64,000 bases of DNA, taken from Bacillus salacetis (GTDB lineage: Bacteria > Bacillota > Bacilli > Bacillales > Bacillaceae_B). A program made the position numbers and the translations under genes. Below the pieces are notes generated by a model that was not told the DNA's origin, did not search any database, and saw nothing but the letters and a program-made list of their open reading frames with translations. Position 1 is the first letter of the stretch, and each line of letters starts with the position of its first letter. Location of the stretch: positions 1 to 64,000 of the forward strand of contig NZ_QXIR01000011.1 of assembly GCF_003581585.1 (NCBI RefSeq), in the 5' to 3' direction. Positions 35,172 to 44,239 of this stretch are shown piece after piece.

Positions 35172-36131
35172 TTATATTTCCAAGAGCATTTTCAAAGCCC
35201 TGTCAGAAAGATGCGGCAGGAACTCATGGCCGAACTCATGGTAGAGCAGCAGCTCTTTCTCTGATCCAATCTTGTTATAAGCGGCAAATTGAGTGGAAGG
35301 AGGACAGACAGCATCAATCATTCCTGTCACCCATAATACTTTGGTCTGTATTCTTTCAGCCAGATTCTGAATATCGATATATCCGAGCTTGGTGAAGATC
35401 TCCTCTTCCCGATCATGGTGGGGATCAAAGTTTCGGAAATACTCAGCAATTTCGGCATAGGCAGAATTATTGATGTCCATTTCCCAGGCTCGTTTATAAT
35501 CACTTAAAAAAGGATACACAGCTATCGCCTGCTTGATCCGGGGCTCCAGTGCCGCACAAGCCACAGCAAGCGCTCCCCCCTGGGAAATGCCGAACACACT
35601 GATACGGTCCGGATCCACTTCATCGAGCGACATTAGAATCCTTGCCGCCTGCACCGTATCCAGAAATACATTCCGATAATAAAATTTATCAGGGTCCGGG
35701 TCATCAAGGCCGCGGATGATATGTCCCCTGAGGGTCGTTCCTTTAACAGCAAGATTGTCCTCCGAAAGTCCGCCCTGTCCCCTGCAATCAAGTGACAGCA
35801 CCGTCAAGCCATGGGCGGCGAAGTTGATTTTTTCCGACCAATCCCCGCTGTCCACCGAATAGCCGTGGAACTGGACAAGTCCTGCTCCAGACGCCTTGCC
35901 TGCTTTAGGTTTTACAAATTTACAATGGATCTTTGCCCCGCCTGCACCGGTAAAATATAAATGATAGCATTCTGCCATCGGAGTCAGGATATCAGCCGGA
36001 ACAAGCTCATACTCCAGCGAAAGCTCTTCCGCCTCCGCCAGTGCTCTCTCCCAGTAAGCATCAAAATCCGATGGTCTTGGGCTTGACCCTTTATATGTTT
36101 TCAGTTCTGATAAAGGCATATCAATATTCAC
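35172..36131 (-). CDS. CE7 acetyl esterase (acetyl-xylan esterase/cephalosporin-C deacetylase type)
   Basis: 319-aa alpha/beta hydrolase of the AXE1 (CE7) family. Nucleophile Ser lies in FGISQGGALAVA, Asp in VTGMIDAVCPPSTQFA, and His in YHEFGHEFLPH; the RGQGG oxyanion motif is present. CE7 enzymes deacetylate small oligosaccharides in the cytoplasm, here probably acetylated glucomannan fragments. The start is GTG at 36131 with GGAAGGG upstream; an ATG four codons later is an alternative. It follows the aldo/keto reductase gene by 14 bases. Confidence 0.88.
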   Translation of the reverse strand: MNIDMPLSELKTYKGSSPRPSDFDAYWERALAEAEELSLEYELVPADILTPMAECYHLYFTGAGGAKIHCKFVKPKAGKASGAGLVQFHGYSVDSGDWSEKINFAAHGLTVLSLDCRGQGGLSEDNLAVKGTTLRGHIIRGLDDPDPDKFYYRNVFLDTVQAARILMSLDEVDPDRISVFGISQGGALAVACAALEPRIKQAIAVYPFLSDYKRAWEMDINNSAYAEIAEYFRNFDPHHDREEEIFTKLGYIDIQNLAERIQTKVLWVTGMIDAVCPPSTQFAAYNKIGSEKELLLYHEFGHEFLPHLSDRALKMLLEI

Positions 36132-36145
36132 GGTTTCATCCCTTC

Positions 36146-37138
36146 CTAACCTTTTAAAATAGAATCGATTGCCGTTAATTCTTCTTGTGAGAATGATAGA
36201 TTATCCAAGGCTTTCACATTTTCGATGACCTGTTCAGTGCGGCTGGCTCCGATTAACGCTGATGCCACCACATCATTCCGCAACGACCAGGCAATCGCAA
36301 GCTGGGCCACCGTCTGTCCCCGTTCATCAGCCATATGTTTCAATTCACGGACCTTCTGAACACGATCCTCTGTCACTTGATCCGCAGAAATGGAATCCAC
36401 CCCTTTGGCGACCCGTGAATCAGAAGGTATGCCTTCGAAATACTTGGTTGTCAACAGACCCTGGTAGAGGGGCTGGAATACAATAGCCCCGATCCCGCCA
36501 TCAGAAAGCGCCGGAAATAATTCTTCTTCGGCATGGCGCAAAAACATAGAATAATTGGGTTGATGGGAAACAAATGGAGTCCTCATTTCCCGGAACAGTT
36601 CAATCATTTTCGTCGTGGCCTCGGCAGGGTAATTCGAAATTCCTGCATATAAAACTTTCCCCTGCCGAATCGCTGTATCAAGCGCTCCGGCTGTTTCTTC
36701 AAGGGGGGTATCAGGATCAAATCGATGAGAATAGTAGATATCGACATAATCAAGTCCAAGGCGCAGGAGGCTCTGGTCAAGGGAGGAAAGCATATATTTA
36801 CGGGAACCCCATTCCCCGTAAGGACCAGGCCACATATCATACCCGGCCTTCGTCGCGATCAACAGTTCATCCCGATAGCCTGCCAACTCTTCTTTTAAAA
36901 TCCTGCCGAACGTCTTTTCCGCACTCCCGGACGGCTCTCCGTAGTTATTCGCCAGATCAAAATGAGTGATGCCCAGATCAAACGCTGCCGTAATCATGTC
37001 TCTTGCAGCAGCAAAATCATCCGTTTCGCCGAAATTGCGGTAAAGCCCTAATGATATCGCCGGCACCTTCAGCCCGCTATTACCTAAACGGTTGTAGGTC
37101 ATATGAGTATATCTTTCAGAAAACGGTTTGTACGTCAT
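36146..37138 (-). CDS. Aldo/keto reductase (YghZ-like)
   Basis: 330-aa TIM-barrel reductase. It has Asp/Tyr in HFDLANNYGEPSG, Lys in LIATKAGYDMWPGPYGEWGSRKY and His in YYSHRFDPDTPLEETA. The long WPGPYGEWGSRKY loop is characteristic of the YghZ/L-glyceraldehyde-3-phosphate reductase group. It lies between the ROK kinase and CE7 genes. GGAGGAG lies eight bases before the ATG. The role in mannan use is unclear; reduction of a sugar aldehyde is possible. Confidence 0.85.
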   Translation of the reverse strand: MTYKPFSERYTHMTYNRLGNSGLKVPAISLGLYRNFGETDDFAAARDMITAAFDLGITHFDLANNYGEPSGSAEKTFGRILKEELAGYRDELLIATKAGYDMWPGPYGEWGSRKYMLSSLDQSLLRLGLDYVDIYYSHRFDPDTPLEETAGALDTAIRQGKVLYAGISNYPAEATTKMIELFREMRTPFVSHQPNYSMFLRHAEEELFPALSDGGIGAIVFQPLYQGLLTTKYFEGIPSDSRVAKGVDSISADQVTEDRVQKVRELKHMADERGQTVAQLAIAWSLRNDVVASALIGASRTEQVIENVKALDNLSFSQEELTAIDSILKG

Positions 37139-37171
37139 ATCAGTAACTCCTCCTCTTTTCAGTGAATCCCC

Positions 37172-38062
37172 TTATTCAATCAGCAGGGAAGCGCCAATCA
37201 CACCCGCATTTCCGCCTAGCAATGCAGGGCGGATGTCAATCGTACGAGCCAATTCCGGATACAAATATTCCTTTACCTTCTCTCTCAGAAGATGAAGGAC
37301 AAGCTTTTCCGATTTCATGACGCCTCCGCCTAGCACAAAGACTTCAGGGTTGATCGTGTGGGCGATATTCGCAATCCCAGCCGCAAGGTAATCAACTGTT
37401 TCTTCAATAATCGCCTGTGCCTCGGCATTCCCATTCTCAGCAAGACGGAAGACCTCCTCGGCACCTCCCGTGATTCCCAACCGTTCCCGGCCGATCCGTC
37501 CGATAGCGGTCCCGCTTGCGTGGCCTTCCCATGAACCTCTATTAAGGTTCGCATGGCGATAGCCTCCAGGCTGGATGATCATGTTGCCGACTTCTCCGGC
37601 ATATCCTTGAGCTCCATTGAATATCTGGTCATGAATCACCAATCCTCCGCCGATTCCAGTGCTGATGGTGATATAAAAAACACTGCTGCTTCCTTTGCCG
37701 CTTCCTGCTCTTGCTTCAGCTAGCGCTGCCACATTGGCATCGTTATTCAACTTCACGTCTGTCCGTAAACGTTCTTTGAACATCTGGACAAGCGGAACAT
37801 CATCCCATCCCGGCAGATTCGGAGGACTGAGGATGATCCCCCTCTTCGGATCGAGGGGACCGGGAGAGCCGATTCCGATTCCAGATATCAGCTCCCCGCC
37901 TGAAAGTTCTTCGACCATCCGGAACATCTTGTCGACAGTATGGGCATACCCCAATTCCGCTTCCGTGCTTTCCTGAATGATTTTGCTGACTGCCCCATCC
38001 GTCTCGACGATTGCTGCACGGACGTTCGTTCCTCCTAGATCAATTCCGATTTTTATAGACAT
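37172..38062 (-). CDS. ROK-family sugar kinase lacking the zinc motif
   Basis: 296-aa ROK kinase. ATP-binding DLGGTNVRAA, GSPGPLD, the catalytic Asp in LNNDANVAALAEA and GTGIGGGLV are all present. It probably phosphorylates mannose or glucose released by the GH2, GH113, GH130 and GH1 enzymes. Oddity: the ROK zinc site, normally His plus CxCGxxGC, is replaced by GNMIIQ...HANLNRGSWE, so none of the four ligands remains, while the following ASG is kept. The start is ATG; the GH2 gene ends 45 bases upstream. Confidence 0.85.
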   Translation of the reverse strand: MSIKIGIDLGGTNVRAAIVETDGAVSKIIQESTEAELGYAHTVDKMFRMVEELSGGELISGIGIGSPGPLDPKRGIILSPPNLPGWDDVPLVQMFKERLRTDVKLNNDANVAALAEARAGSGKGSSSVFYITISTGIGGGLVIHDQIFNGAQGYAGEVGNMIIQPGGYRHANLNRGSWEGHASGTAIGRIGRERLGITGGAEEVFRLAENGNAEAQAIIEETVDYLAAGIANIAHTINPEVFVLGGGVMKSEKLVLHLLREKVKEYLYPELARTIDIRPALLGGNAGVIGASLLIE

Positions 38063-38107
38063 TGCTGCATCACCATCCGATTTTTAAAAATTCCTGCACC
38101 TTGCAAA

Positions 38108-40576
38108 TCAGTTTTTTTCACCAATATCAAAAATGCTTCTCACCTTTACCTGTGCTTTTAATGCTGTCAAATCAAGTTCACTGCTCATGCGGCTTTTTTC
38201 CACTGTCACTATTTTTGCTGTTCCCGCCGATAAATCAAAATAGTTTTCACTGAAGACACAATCAGCCTCAGCCAAATCCATTTCCACGTACTTGGCAAAT
38301 GCCTGCGACTTCAAAGTCAGTTCAAACATTTCTTCAGTTTCTTCCACTTCTACACTGATTTCCGGATTGATAAACGCAAAATGTTTTGGCTTAGTGAAAA
38401 GCAGGGTGGTCACATTGACCTGCTTTCCATCAATGAAAATGGTGCATTCAAGATAGACCTTTCTTTTGGATTCCCTTTTTAACTCTTCCGTAAAATCCAA
38501 CCGCTCGCATAATTCCGCCGATAAGCTGCCAACCTCTGATTCAATGACGCCTTCCTTCAATACTTCTGAAGTATTTGTCCGAAGTTTCCATTGTATCCGG
38601 GCCTTCACATCTTCCCTGGAATCATTCGTCACATGAACTTCCACCGCTGATCCATCTTCCCTTAAAGACATGAGGACAGGAGAATAAAATTTCTTGGCAA
38701 AGTAATGAAGCGCCTTCCAGCGGCCGAAATAATCAAGGGAACTCCAGGAAGCGACAGGCCAGCAGTCATTAAGCTGCCAATAAAGGGAACCCATGCAGCG
38801 GCCCCGGTTCCTTCTCCAGTGTTCGACCCCGTATTTGATGGCTTCCGCTTGAAGCAGTTGTGAAGCGTAAAGAAGGGAATCAAAGTCCTTCGGATACAAG
38901 AAGTTTTCCGATAGATAGAAGAGGATCTTCCCGTTTGCCGCCCCGTTCTTTTGGTGTTTTTCCATTACATAGGAAAAAATATTGCGGTCTTCCGGCTCCG
39001 TAAATGTCTTGATCGTTTTTAAGGAAGGAAACGATTGAAAGCCGAATTCCGAACAAAAGCGGAAGTGAAATTTTTCATATTCCGTGAACGGCTTAAGGCC
39101 GTGCCAGACCTCCCAGTAGTGCATATCGCCTTCATCCGGATTGCGCGGTTCATTGAATCCTCCGCCTGAAGATGGTGAAGATGGCCAGTAAAAGGTGTGC
39201 GGGTCCACTTCCTTGGCGATTTCCGGAATGATATATTCAAAGATTTTGATATAATCCGCTTTATGCTTAGGATCCTTGGGCATATCCCCCCAGTACTCCC
39301 ATGCTTCTTCCACTTCATTGTTTCCGCACCAAAGGCCAAGGCTCGCATGATGGCGCAGGCGCTTCATATTATCCCTAACCTCATGTGTCACCGTTTCCTT
39401 AAATTCGTCATTCAACTCATACATGCTGCAGGCGAACATGAAATCCTGCCAGACAATCAACCCGTGACGATCACATAACTCATAAAAATAATCTTCAGGG
39501 TAAATCCCTCCACCCCAGACACGGATCATATTGAAGTTCGCGTCCACACAATCCTCGATCAGGCGTTCCGTCTTTGCTTTCGAGTTGCGGGCCAGGAGGT
39601 TATCTTCCGGAATATAGTTCGCTCCCATAGCAAAAAGACTGAGACCGTTCACTTCAAATTCAAACGATTTCCCCCACTGATCTTTTTCATGCTTAACTGC
39701 AACTGTCCTGAGCCCCGTCTTCAATCGCTGCTGATGAACTTCCCTGCCATCAGCCAGAAGCTTTACATCCACATCATACAAAGGCTGGTCTCCATAACCG
39801 TTCGGCCACCAAAGCTGTGGTGAATCGATCATAAAGGTAAAATTTTCCTCTCCAGCTGCCCCTTTCACAGTCGTCCCGGAAACTTCCCCATCAGGGTCTG
39901 TCACCCGTACGTGAAGCTCAAAGTTTGCACTTGTAAGCTCTTCCATCCGAACCCTGACACCCATTTCAACCGACCCTTTTTCATGTTTCTGGGTAAGATA
40001 TACATCGTCCAGCCTGCCTTTTGAATAGGCGAGAAGCGATACATTCCGCCAAATCCCAAGGTCCGGAATCTTCGGTCCCCAATCCCATCCGAACATACTG
40101 TGCCCTTTCCGCAAATGAGGGTACCCTTCAACCGCGTCAGGAACTCCCCAAAGCGGGGTTTCCTGTTGCTTTTCCTTAATATAGTTGACGGGCGACTTCA
40201 GAAGCACGGAGATCTTATTGACTCCGGTCATAAGAAGATGCTTGACCTCGAACTCATAGGTGCGGTGCATATTATTGGTACTGGCGAGAAGCTGACTATT
40301 CAGGCGGATATCAGCCAGTGTATCAAGTCCCTCAAACTGAATCTTTACGGAATCCTCCTGAAGAAAAGCTTCTCCGATGTTAAATTCACGTTCATACAGG
40401 TAATCTTTCGAAGCGATGACTAACGCCTCATCTTCATTATCACGGTAAAATGGATCGTCAATCATCTCATTCGACAGCAAATCATTCATGACCGAACCAG
40501 GAACATTCGCTTCAATCTCATAGTCTTCTGTTGTACATCTCATGCTCCATTTGCCGTTCAAATCCAGCTTCTGCAT
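38108..40576 (-). CDS. GH2 beta-mannosidase
   Basis: 822-aa GH2 enzyme. Acid/base E421 lies in LWCGNNEVEEAW and nucleophile E510 in FCSEFGFQSFPS. Domain order is sugar-binding (1-180), Ig-like (180-290), TIM barrel (290-600) and C-terminal beta domains. Motifs such as HLRKGHSMFGWDWGP and WGGGIYPEDYFYELCD place it with beta-mannosidases rather than beta-galactosidases. It is cytoplasmic and releases mannose from the non-reducing end of mannooligosaccharides. AGGAGG precedes the ATG. It leads the operon GH2-ROK-AKR-CE7-MATE-GH113-SGNH. Confidence 0.92.
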   Translation of the reverse strand: MQKLDLNGKWSMRCTTEDYEIEANVPGSVMNDLLSNEMIDDPFYRDNEDEALVIASKDYLYEREFNIGEAFLQEDSVKIQFEGLDTLADIRLNSQLLASTNNMHRTYEFEVKHLLMTGVNKISVLLKSPVNYIKEKQQETPLWGVPDAVEGYPHLRKGHSMFGWDWGPKIPDLGIWRNVSLLAYSKGRLDDVYLTQKHEKGSVEMGVRVRMEELTSANFELHVRVTDPDGEVSGTTVKGAAGEENFTFMIDSPQLWWPNGYGDQPLYDVDVKLLADGREVHQQRLKTGLRTVAVKHEKDQWGKSFEFEVNGLSLFAMGANYIPEDNLLARNSKAKTERLIEDCVDANFNMIRVWGGGIYPEDYFYELCDRHGLIVWQDFMFACSMYELNDEFKETVTHEVRDNMKRLRHHASLGLWCGNNEVEEAWEYWGDMPKDPKHKADYIKIFEYIIPEIAKEVDPHTFYWPSSPSSGGGFNEPRNPDEGDMHYWEVWHGLKPFTEYEKFHFRFCSEFGFQSFPSLKTIKTFTEPEDRNIFSYVMEKHQKNGAANGKILFYLSENFLYPKDFDSLLYASQLLQAEAIKYGVEHWRRNRGRCMGSLYWQLNDCWPVASWSSLDYFGRWKALHYFAKKFYSPVLMSLREDGSAVEVHVTNDSREDVKARIQWKLRTNTSEVLKEGVIESEVGSLSAELCERLDFTEELKRESKRKVYLECTIFIDGKQVNVTTLLFTKPKHFAFINPEISVEVEETEEMFELTLKSQAFAKYVEMDLAEADCVFSENYFDLSAGTAKIVTVEKSRMSSELDLTALKAQVKVRSIFDIGEKN

Positions 40577-40579
40577 AAC

Positions 40580-40843
40580 TCATCCTCCTGGGTAAATTTT
40601 ATATGTAATCACACTATTATTTTCATTGTAATAGGTTCTATTAAAGAGTATTTTTGTTTTTTCGAAGAGTAAGTTGACTTCCACTCCAGTCACCCCAGAG
40701 GAAATAAGTCTCCATTGTAAATTAGACGCATCACTTTTCATAACAATTCCCGGATTGGTTTTCACCGGAATTAATGGACCAGAAAATGGATTATCCAGCA
40801 TCTTTAGGTTCTTAATTGGAGTGATGTCTTCTAAATAGTTCAT
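40580..40843 (-). CDS. 87-codon open frame just upstream of the GH2 gene, doubtful
   Basis: Possible 87-aa protein ending three bases before the GH2 start, with its stop inside the GH2 ribosome-binding site. The composition is protein-like, with alternating polar and hydrophobic residues at the end, but I recognise no family. There is no ribosome-binding site before the ATG at 40843, and the frame stays open upstream toward the hairpin array without a good start. It may be the 3' remnant of a disrupted gene. A promoter for the GH2 operon must lie in or near it. Confidence 0.3.
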   Translation of the reverse strand: MNYLEDITPIKNLKMLDNPFSGPLIPVKTNPGIVMKSDASNLQWRLISSGVTGVEVNLLFEKTKILFNRTYYNENNSVITYKIYPGG

Positions 40844-40955
40844 GAACCCAAAACATCTTGTATCAACAATATTGACTAGCAGAGCCTTGTTAAGAGAGAG
40901 AATATTCCGTGGGGTTGAGGGAAGTTTGTTTTTTGATTTTGGGGGCCTATTCTTA

Positions 40956-41230
40956 CCGGCCGGCCCATTTAGATACTTATTGGGCCAACATCCTCTTTTT
41001 CCGACGATCTCATTGGCCCATTTAGACGCTTATTGGACCAACATCCTCGGTTTTCATCAATCTCATTGGCCCATTTAACCCCTTATCGGGCCAGCATCCT
41101 CTCTCTTCGGTGATCTCATTGGCCCATTTAGACGCTTATTGGGCCAACATCACCGGTTTCTGCTGAACTCATCGGCCCATTTACACGCTTATTGGGCCAA
41201 CATCCCCGCATTTTCCCGAACTCATTGGCC
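40956..41230. repeat. 53-bp tandem repeat array, each unit a hairpin
   Basis: Five consecutive 53-base units start at 40956, 41009, 41062, 41115 and 41168, followed by a 10-base partial unit. Most units begin CTCATTGGCCCATTTA and each carries the inverted pair TTGGCCCA/TGGGCCAA (with small changes) separated by 13 bases. The last 15 bases of the unit vary most. The array lies between the GH113 terminator and the GH2 operon. Confidence 0.9.
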
Positions 41231-41250
41231 TGCAACACTAGATTACTATT

Positions 41251-41285
41251 TTTTTAAAAACGGCCCTTTCCCGATGAAAGAGCCG
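41251..41285 (-). terminator. Intrinsic terminator of the mannooligosaccharide importer operon
   Basis: On the minus strand, stem CGGCTCTTTC/GAAAGGGCCG has a short loop and one mismatch and is followed by TTTTTAAAAAAA. It lies just past the GH113 stop. Confidence 0.82.
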
Positions 41286-41306
41286 CTCCAATAATGCTTT
41301 TACGTT

Positions 41307-42266
41307 TTATTCCGTTGCTGCAAGCACCCGGTCAGGCTTCACACTTTGATAATAGTCTTTGATCACTTTCTCAGAAGGCTTACCGAACACGGCATACTCA
41401 TCATTGCTTTCGGCTTCTGCTTCACTATGAAGAATCGCTTTCCAGTCCCATAATCCGAAACCTTGGACCCAGTCTCTCTTGCTTGTTTTTTCAAACATCA
41501 CTTTATAAAAATCTTCCTGGGCTTTCATATCCGTTTCGCCTTCCAGCCCCCAATCATTTGGCACATATGGTGAATTCGAACGGCTTGGACAGCCTGCTTC
41601 CGCAAAGAAGAACGGTTTGTTGTAAGGCTTGATGATTTTTTCAATGCGGTCCAACTGGTTATCCCAGTCATTTATTGGATAGTAGCCGCTGGAGGAAATG
41701 ACATCGACGGCATCCCACCACTTCACATTGGCTTCCTGATATTTATCAGTGTTGTACGTGATGCTTCCGTTATACACCTTACGCACATCTTCGACCAGCT
41801 GGCGCCATTCTTTGGCGCGTCTTTCTGTCTGGACCATTTCACAGCCGACGATGAACATCGTGCAACCGGTTGCTTCGGGAATTTTAGCGTAGTGCAGCTG
41901 ATATTCTGTATAGCTCTTGAACCAGTCCCGCCACTTTGGTTCACATGGGACATCGATATCGAAGAAATTGATATGCGCCCTCCATGTACCATCCTTGCAG
42001 TTGACTGTCGGCTTCAAGATGACATCCATACCAAGTGACTGTGCGTAGGAGATCATATCCTCCAGCTCTTCATCAGAAACCATGTGATCACCTGTATAAT
42101 CAATTTCAGTACTGTGGGCAGTATCCTGCAGGGCCGCCAAGGAAATGATCGCTGTTTCTGTATTTGTCCGTTCTTTTAATAATCTCATGGAATCTTTGGC
42201 TTCAGGCTTCTCAAAGTCCCCTTTGCGAGCCATCCAACCGTACGTAAACCCTTTGATGAATTCCAT
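41307..42266 (-). CDS. GH113 endo-beta-mannanase, first copy
   Basis: 319-aa GH113-type enzyme. Acid/base E143 lies in FIVGCEMVQTE and nucleophile E223 in FFFAEAGCPS, consistent with the positions in the Alicyclobacillus GH113 mannanase. It has no signal peptide, so it cuts mannooligosaccharides after import. The ATG at 42266 has GGAGG seven bases upstream; a GTG six bases earlier abuts that site. It is the last gene after the binding protein and two permeases, separated from them by a terminator-like hairpin at 42307-42346. Confidence 0.87.
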   Translation of the reverse strand: MEFIKGFTYGWMARKGDFEKPEAKDSMRLLKERTNTETAIISLAALQDTAHSTEIDYTGDHMVSDEELEDMISYAQSLGMDVILKPTVNCKDGTWRAHINFFDIDVPCEPKWRDWFKSYTEYQLHYAKIPEATGCTMFIVGCEMVQTERRAKEWRQLVEDVRKVYNGSITYNTDKYQEANVKWWDAVDVISSSGYYPINDWDNQLDRIEKIIKPYNKPFFFAEAGCPSRSNSPYVPNDWGLEGETDMKAQEDFYKVMFEKTSKRDWVQGFGLWDWKAILHSEAEAESNDEYAVFGKPSEKVIKDYYQSVKPDRVLAATE

Positions 42267-42306
42267 TTCCACTCCTCCTTAAAGTACGCTTATGGCTCAA
42301 ACAGCC

Positions 42307-42346
42307 AAAAAACAAAGGGCTGACCCGCGCATCTGTCAGTCCCCTT
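42307..42346 (-). terminator. Hairpin between permease and GH113 genes
   Basis: On the minus strand AAAGGG and CTGAC pair with GTCAG and CCCTTT around a 2-base bulge, followed by GTTTTTT. It probably reduces, rather than abolishes, transcription into GH113, because no good promoter follows. Confidence 0.6.
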
Positions 42347-42423
42347 TTTCCTTCTCTTTTCACCGAATCCATCAGCACCCGCCATCGCGAACGTGATCGG
42401 TCTGTCCGGCACTCAGGAAACCT

Positions 42424-43254
42424 TTATTTCACGGAACCGTCTGTGAATCCGTTATAGATATGCTTTTGTAATGCCAGGAAGATAATGATTGTCGGAATGA
42501 TCGCAATCATGATTCCGGCAGATATAACTTCCCATTGTGACCCGTATGGTCCCTTGAATTTAAACAAGGCGGTTGAGATCACTTGCAGATCTGGTTTCGG
42601 CATGTAAAGGAACGGCGTATAGAAATCGTTGTAAACATTGACACCTTTTACAATGATAACCGTTACGATTGCCGGTTTCAGCAAAGGCAGGATGATCTTA
42701 CGATAGATGGTGAAGTAAGAAGCACCATCCAGCATTGCTGATTCATCAAGTGAAACCGAAATTGAATCCATGAACTGCAGGAAGATATATACCGCGATGA
42801 TATCCGTTCCTGTGTAAAGAATGATGGCTGCCCATCTTGTGTTGAACAATCCTAAATCAGAGATAATCTGGAATGTCGCCACCTGTGTCGTTACAGCAGG
42901 AATCAACGTTGCCAGCAAAAAGGCCCCCATCAGGAGGGAACTCCCTTTGAACTTGAACCTGTGCAGAACAAAGGCAATCATTGATCCCGTCAAGGTTGCC
43001 CCGATGATGGAGATAACCAGGATGATTGCTGTATTCATAAAGCCGACAAGCATATTTCCTTCGATAAATGCTCTTGTATAGTTCTCAAAGTTGAACCAGT
43101 TTTCCGGAGGCGTCAAAGGGCTCGTGCTGGAATATTCGGAGCTCGATTTGAATGAAGCAAAGAATACAACAACGATTGGAAGCAATGCAGTAAACGCACC
43201 CAGAATGAGAGCCAAATATTTAAGTATATTGAAAAAAGTGGTTGATGTCTTCAC
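42424..43254 (-). CDS. ABC sugar permease (MalG type), mannooligosaccharide importer
   Basis: 276-aa CUT1 permease with six predicted membrane segments and the EAA loop SLDESAMLDGASYFTIYRKIILPLLKP. The C-terminus, QKHIYNGFTDGSVK, is typical of the MalG type. It follows the MalF-type gene by three bases. With the binding protein it should import mannooligosaccharides produced by the secreted GH26 enzyme. No ATPase is encoded here, so MsmX or a similar shared ATPase is expected. Confidence 0.88.
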   Translation of the reverse strand: MKTSTTFFNILKYLALILGAFTALLPIVVVFFASFKSSSEYSSTSPLTPPENWFNFENYTRAFIEGNMLVGFMNTAIILVISIIGATLTGSMIAFVLHRFKFKGSSLLMGAFLLATLIPAVTTQVATFQIISDLGLFNTRWAAIILYTGTDIIAVYIFLQFMDSISVSLDESAMLDGASYFTIYRKIILPLLKPAIVTVIIVKGVNVYNDFYTPFLYMPKPDLQVISTALFKFKGPYGSQWEVISAGIMIAIIPTIIIFLALQKHIYNGFTDGSVK

Positions 43255-43257
43255 TTT

Positions 43258-44130
43258 CTAGTCCTCCTTAAATGCACTTTTCTGGATTAGCGTCACAATC
43301 ACGACAATGAATAACAAAACGACCGCCATTGCTGAAGCCAGACCGATTTTTCCGTATTTAAACGCGATATCGACTGTCTGGATAACGAACGTTTCACTTC
43401 CATTTGAACCGCCGGTCATGATGAACGGAATTTCGAAAGCACTGATCGCCCCGCTGATCGCGAGGATCAGATTCAATTGCACGATACGCTTGATGCTTGG
43501 CAGCACAATGAACCTGAATTGCTGCCACTTGTTCGCTCCGTCGATATCAGCTGCTTCATACACATCTTTCGGGATGGAAGAAATGGCACCCAGGAAGATG
43601 ATGAAGTTAAAGCCCATGTAACGCCAGATCGATGTCCCGGCAAGGGAGATATTGATGATATCAGGATTCCCGAGCCATAATTGAGCATATTCTCCAAGCC
43701 CGATCCAATTCATGAGTGTATCAAGAGTTCCTTCAGGCCTGAAGAAAATCAGGAACATGAACCCGATGGCTACACCGTTAAGTAAATATGGGAAGAATAA
43801 TACCCCTTTAAAAAAGTTTTTGAAGCGCGCATTGAAGCTCAAGATGGTGGCAAAGAACAACGCGATTCCCATTTGCAGGAATGTCGCCGCAAAGTAATAC
43901 AAACTGACAACAAAGACATAGAAGTATTCAGGGTCTGTAAACAAGGAAACATAGTTCTCGAATCCCACCAAGTCCTTCGTTTTGCTGAACCCGTTCCAGT
44001 CCGTAAAGCTGTAATAGAACATGTTGGCTACCGGCAGATAAGCGAATGTCACAAGCAGCACAACTGGTATTAATGAAAAAGCTAATATGATTAATATTCT
44101 CTGAGTTTTATAGGTTAAGTTCGAAAACAA
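43258..44130 (-). CDS. ABC sugar permease (MalF type), mannooligosaccharide importer
   Basis: 290-aa CUT1 permease with six predicted membrane segments and the EAA loop DVYEAADIDGANKWQQFRFIVLPSI. The open frame reaches 44193, but the TTG at 44130 has AGGGAGG eight bases upstream and gives the usual N-terminus (about 15 polar residues, then the first helix), so it is preferred. It lies between the binding-protein gene and the MalG-type gene. Confidence 0.87.
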   Translation of the reverse strand: MFSNLTYKTQRILIILAFSLIPVVLLVTFAYLPVANMFYYSFTDWNGFSKTKDLVGFENYVSLFTDPEYFYVFVVSLYYFAATFLQMGIALFFATILSFNARFKNFFKGVLFFPYLLNGVAIGFMFLIFFRPEGTLDTLMNWIGLGEYAQLWLGNPDIINISLAGTSIWRYMGFNFIIFLGAISSIPKDVYEAADIDGANKWQQFRFIVLPSIKRIVQLNLILAISGAISAFEIPFIMTGGSNGSETFVIQTVDIAFKYGKIGLASAMAVVLLFIVVIVTLIQKSAFKED

Positions 44131-44239
44131 CCTTGGCACCTCCCTATTAAGGCGTACCACTTTGATGCAAAAAGTATATAAGGGAAGTTGCACACGAGGT
44201 GCAAATTCCCTTATTCATCATTGTGATGAGCCAAATCCT

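Noticed and set aside
40956-41230. CRISPR array
   Set aside because: The 53-base period has no separate conserved repeat and unique spacers of CRISPR size; the units are similar throughout, each carries its own inverted pair, and no cas gene is near.
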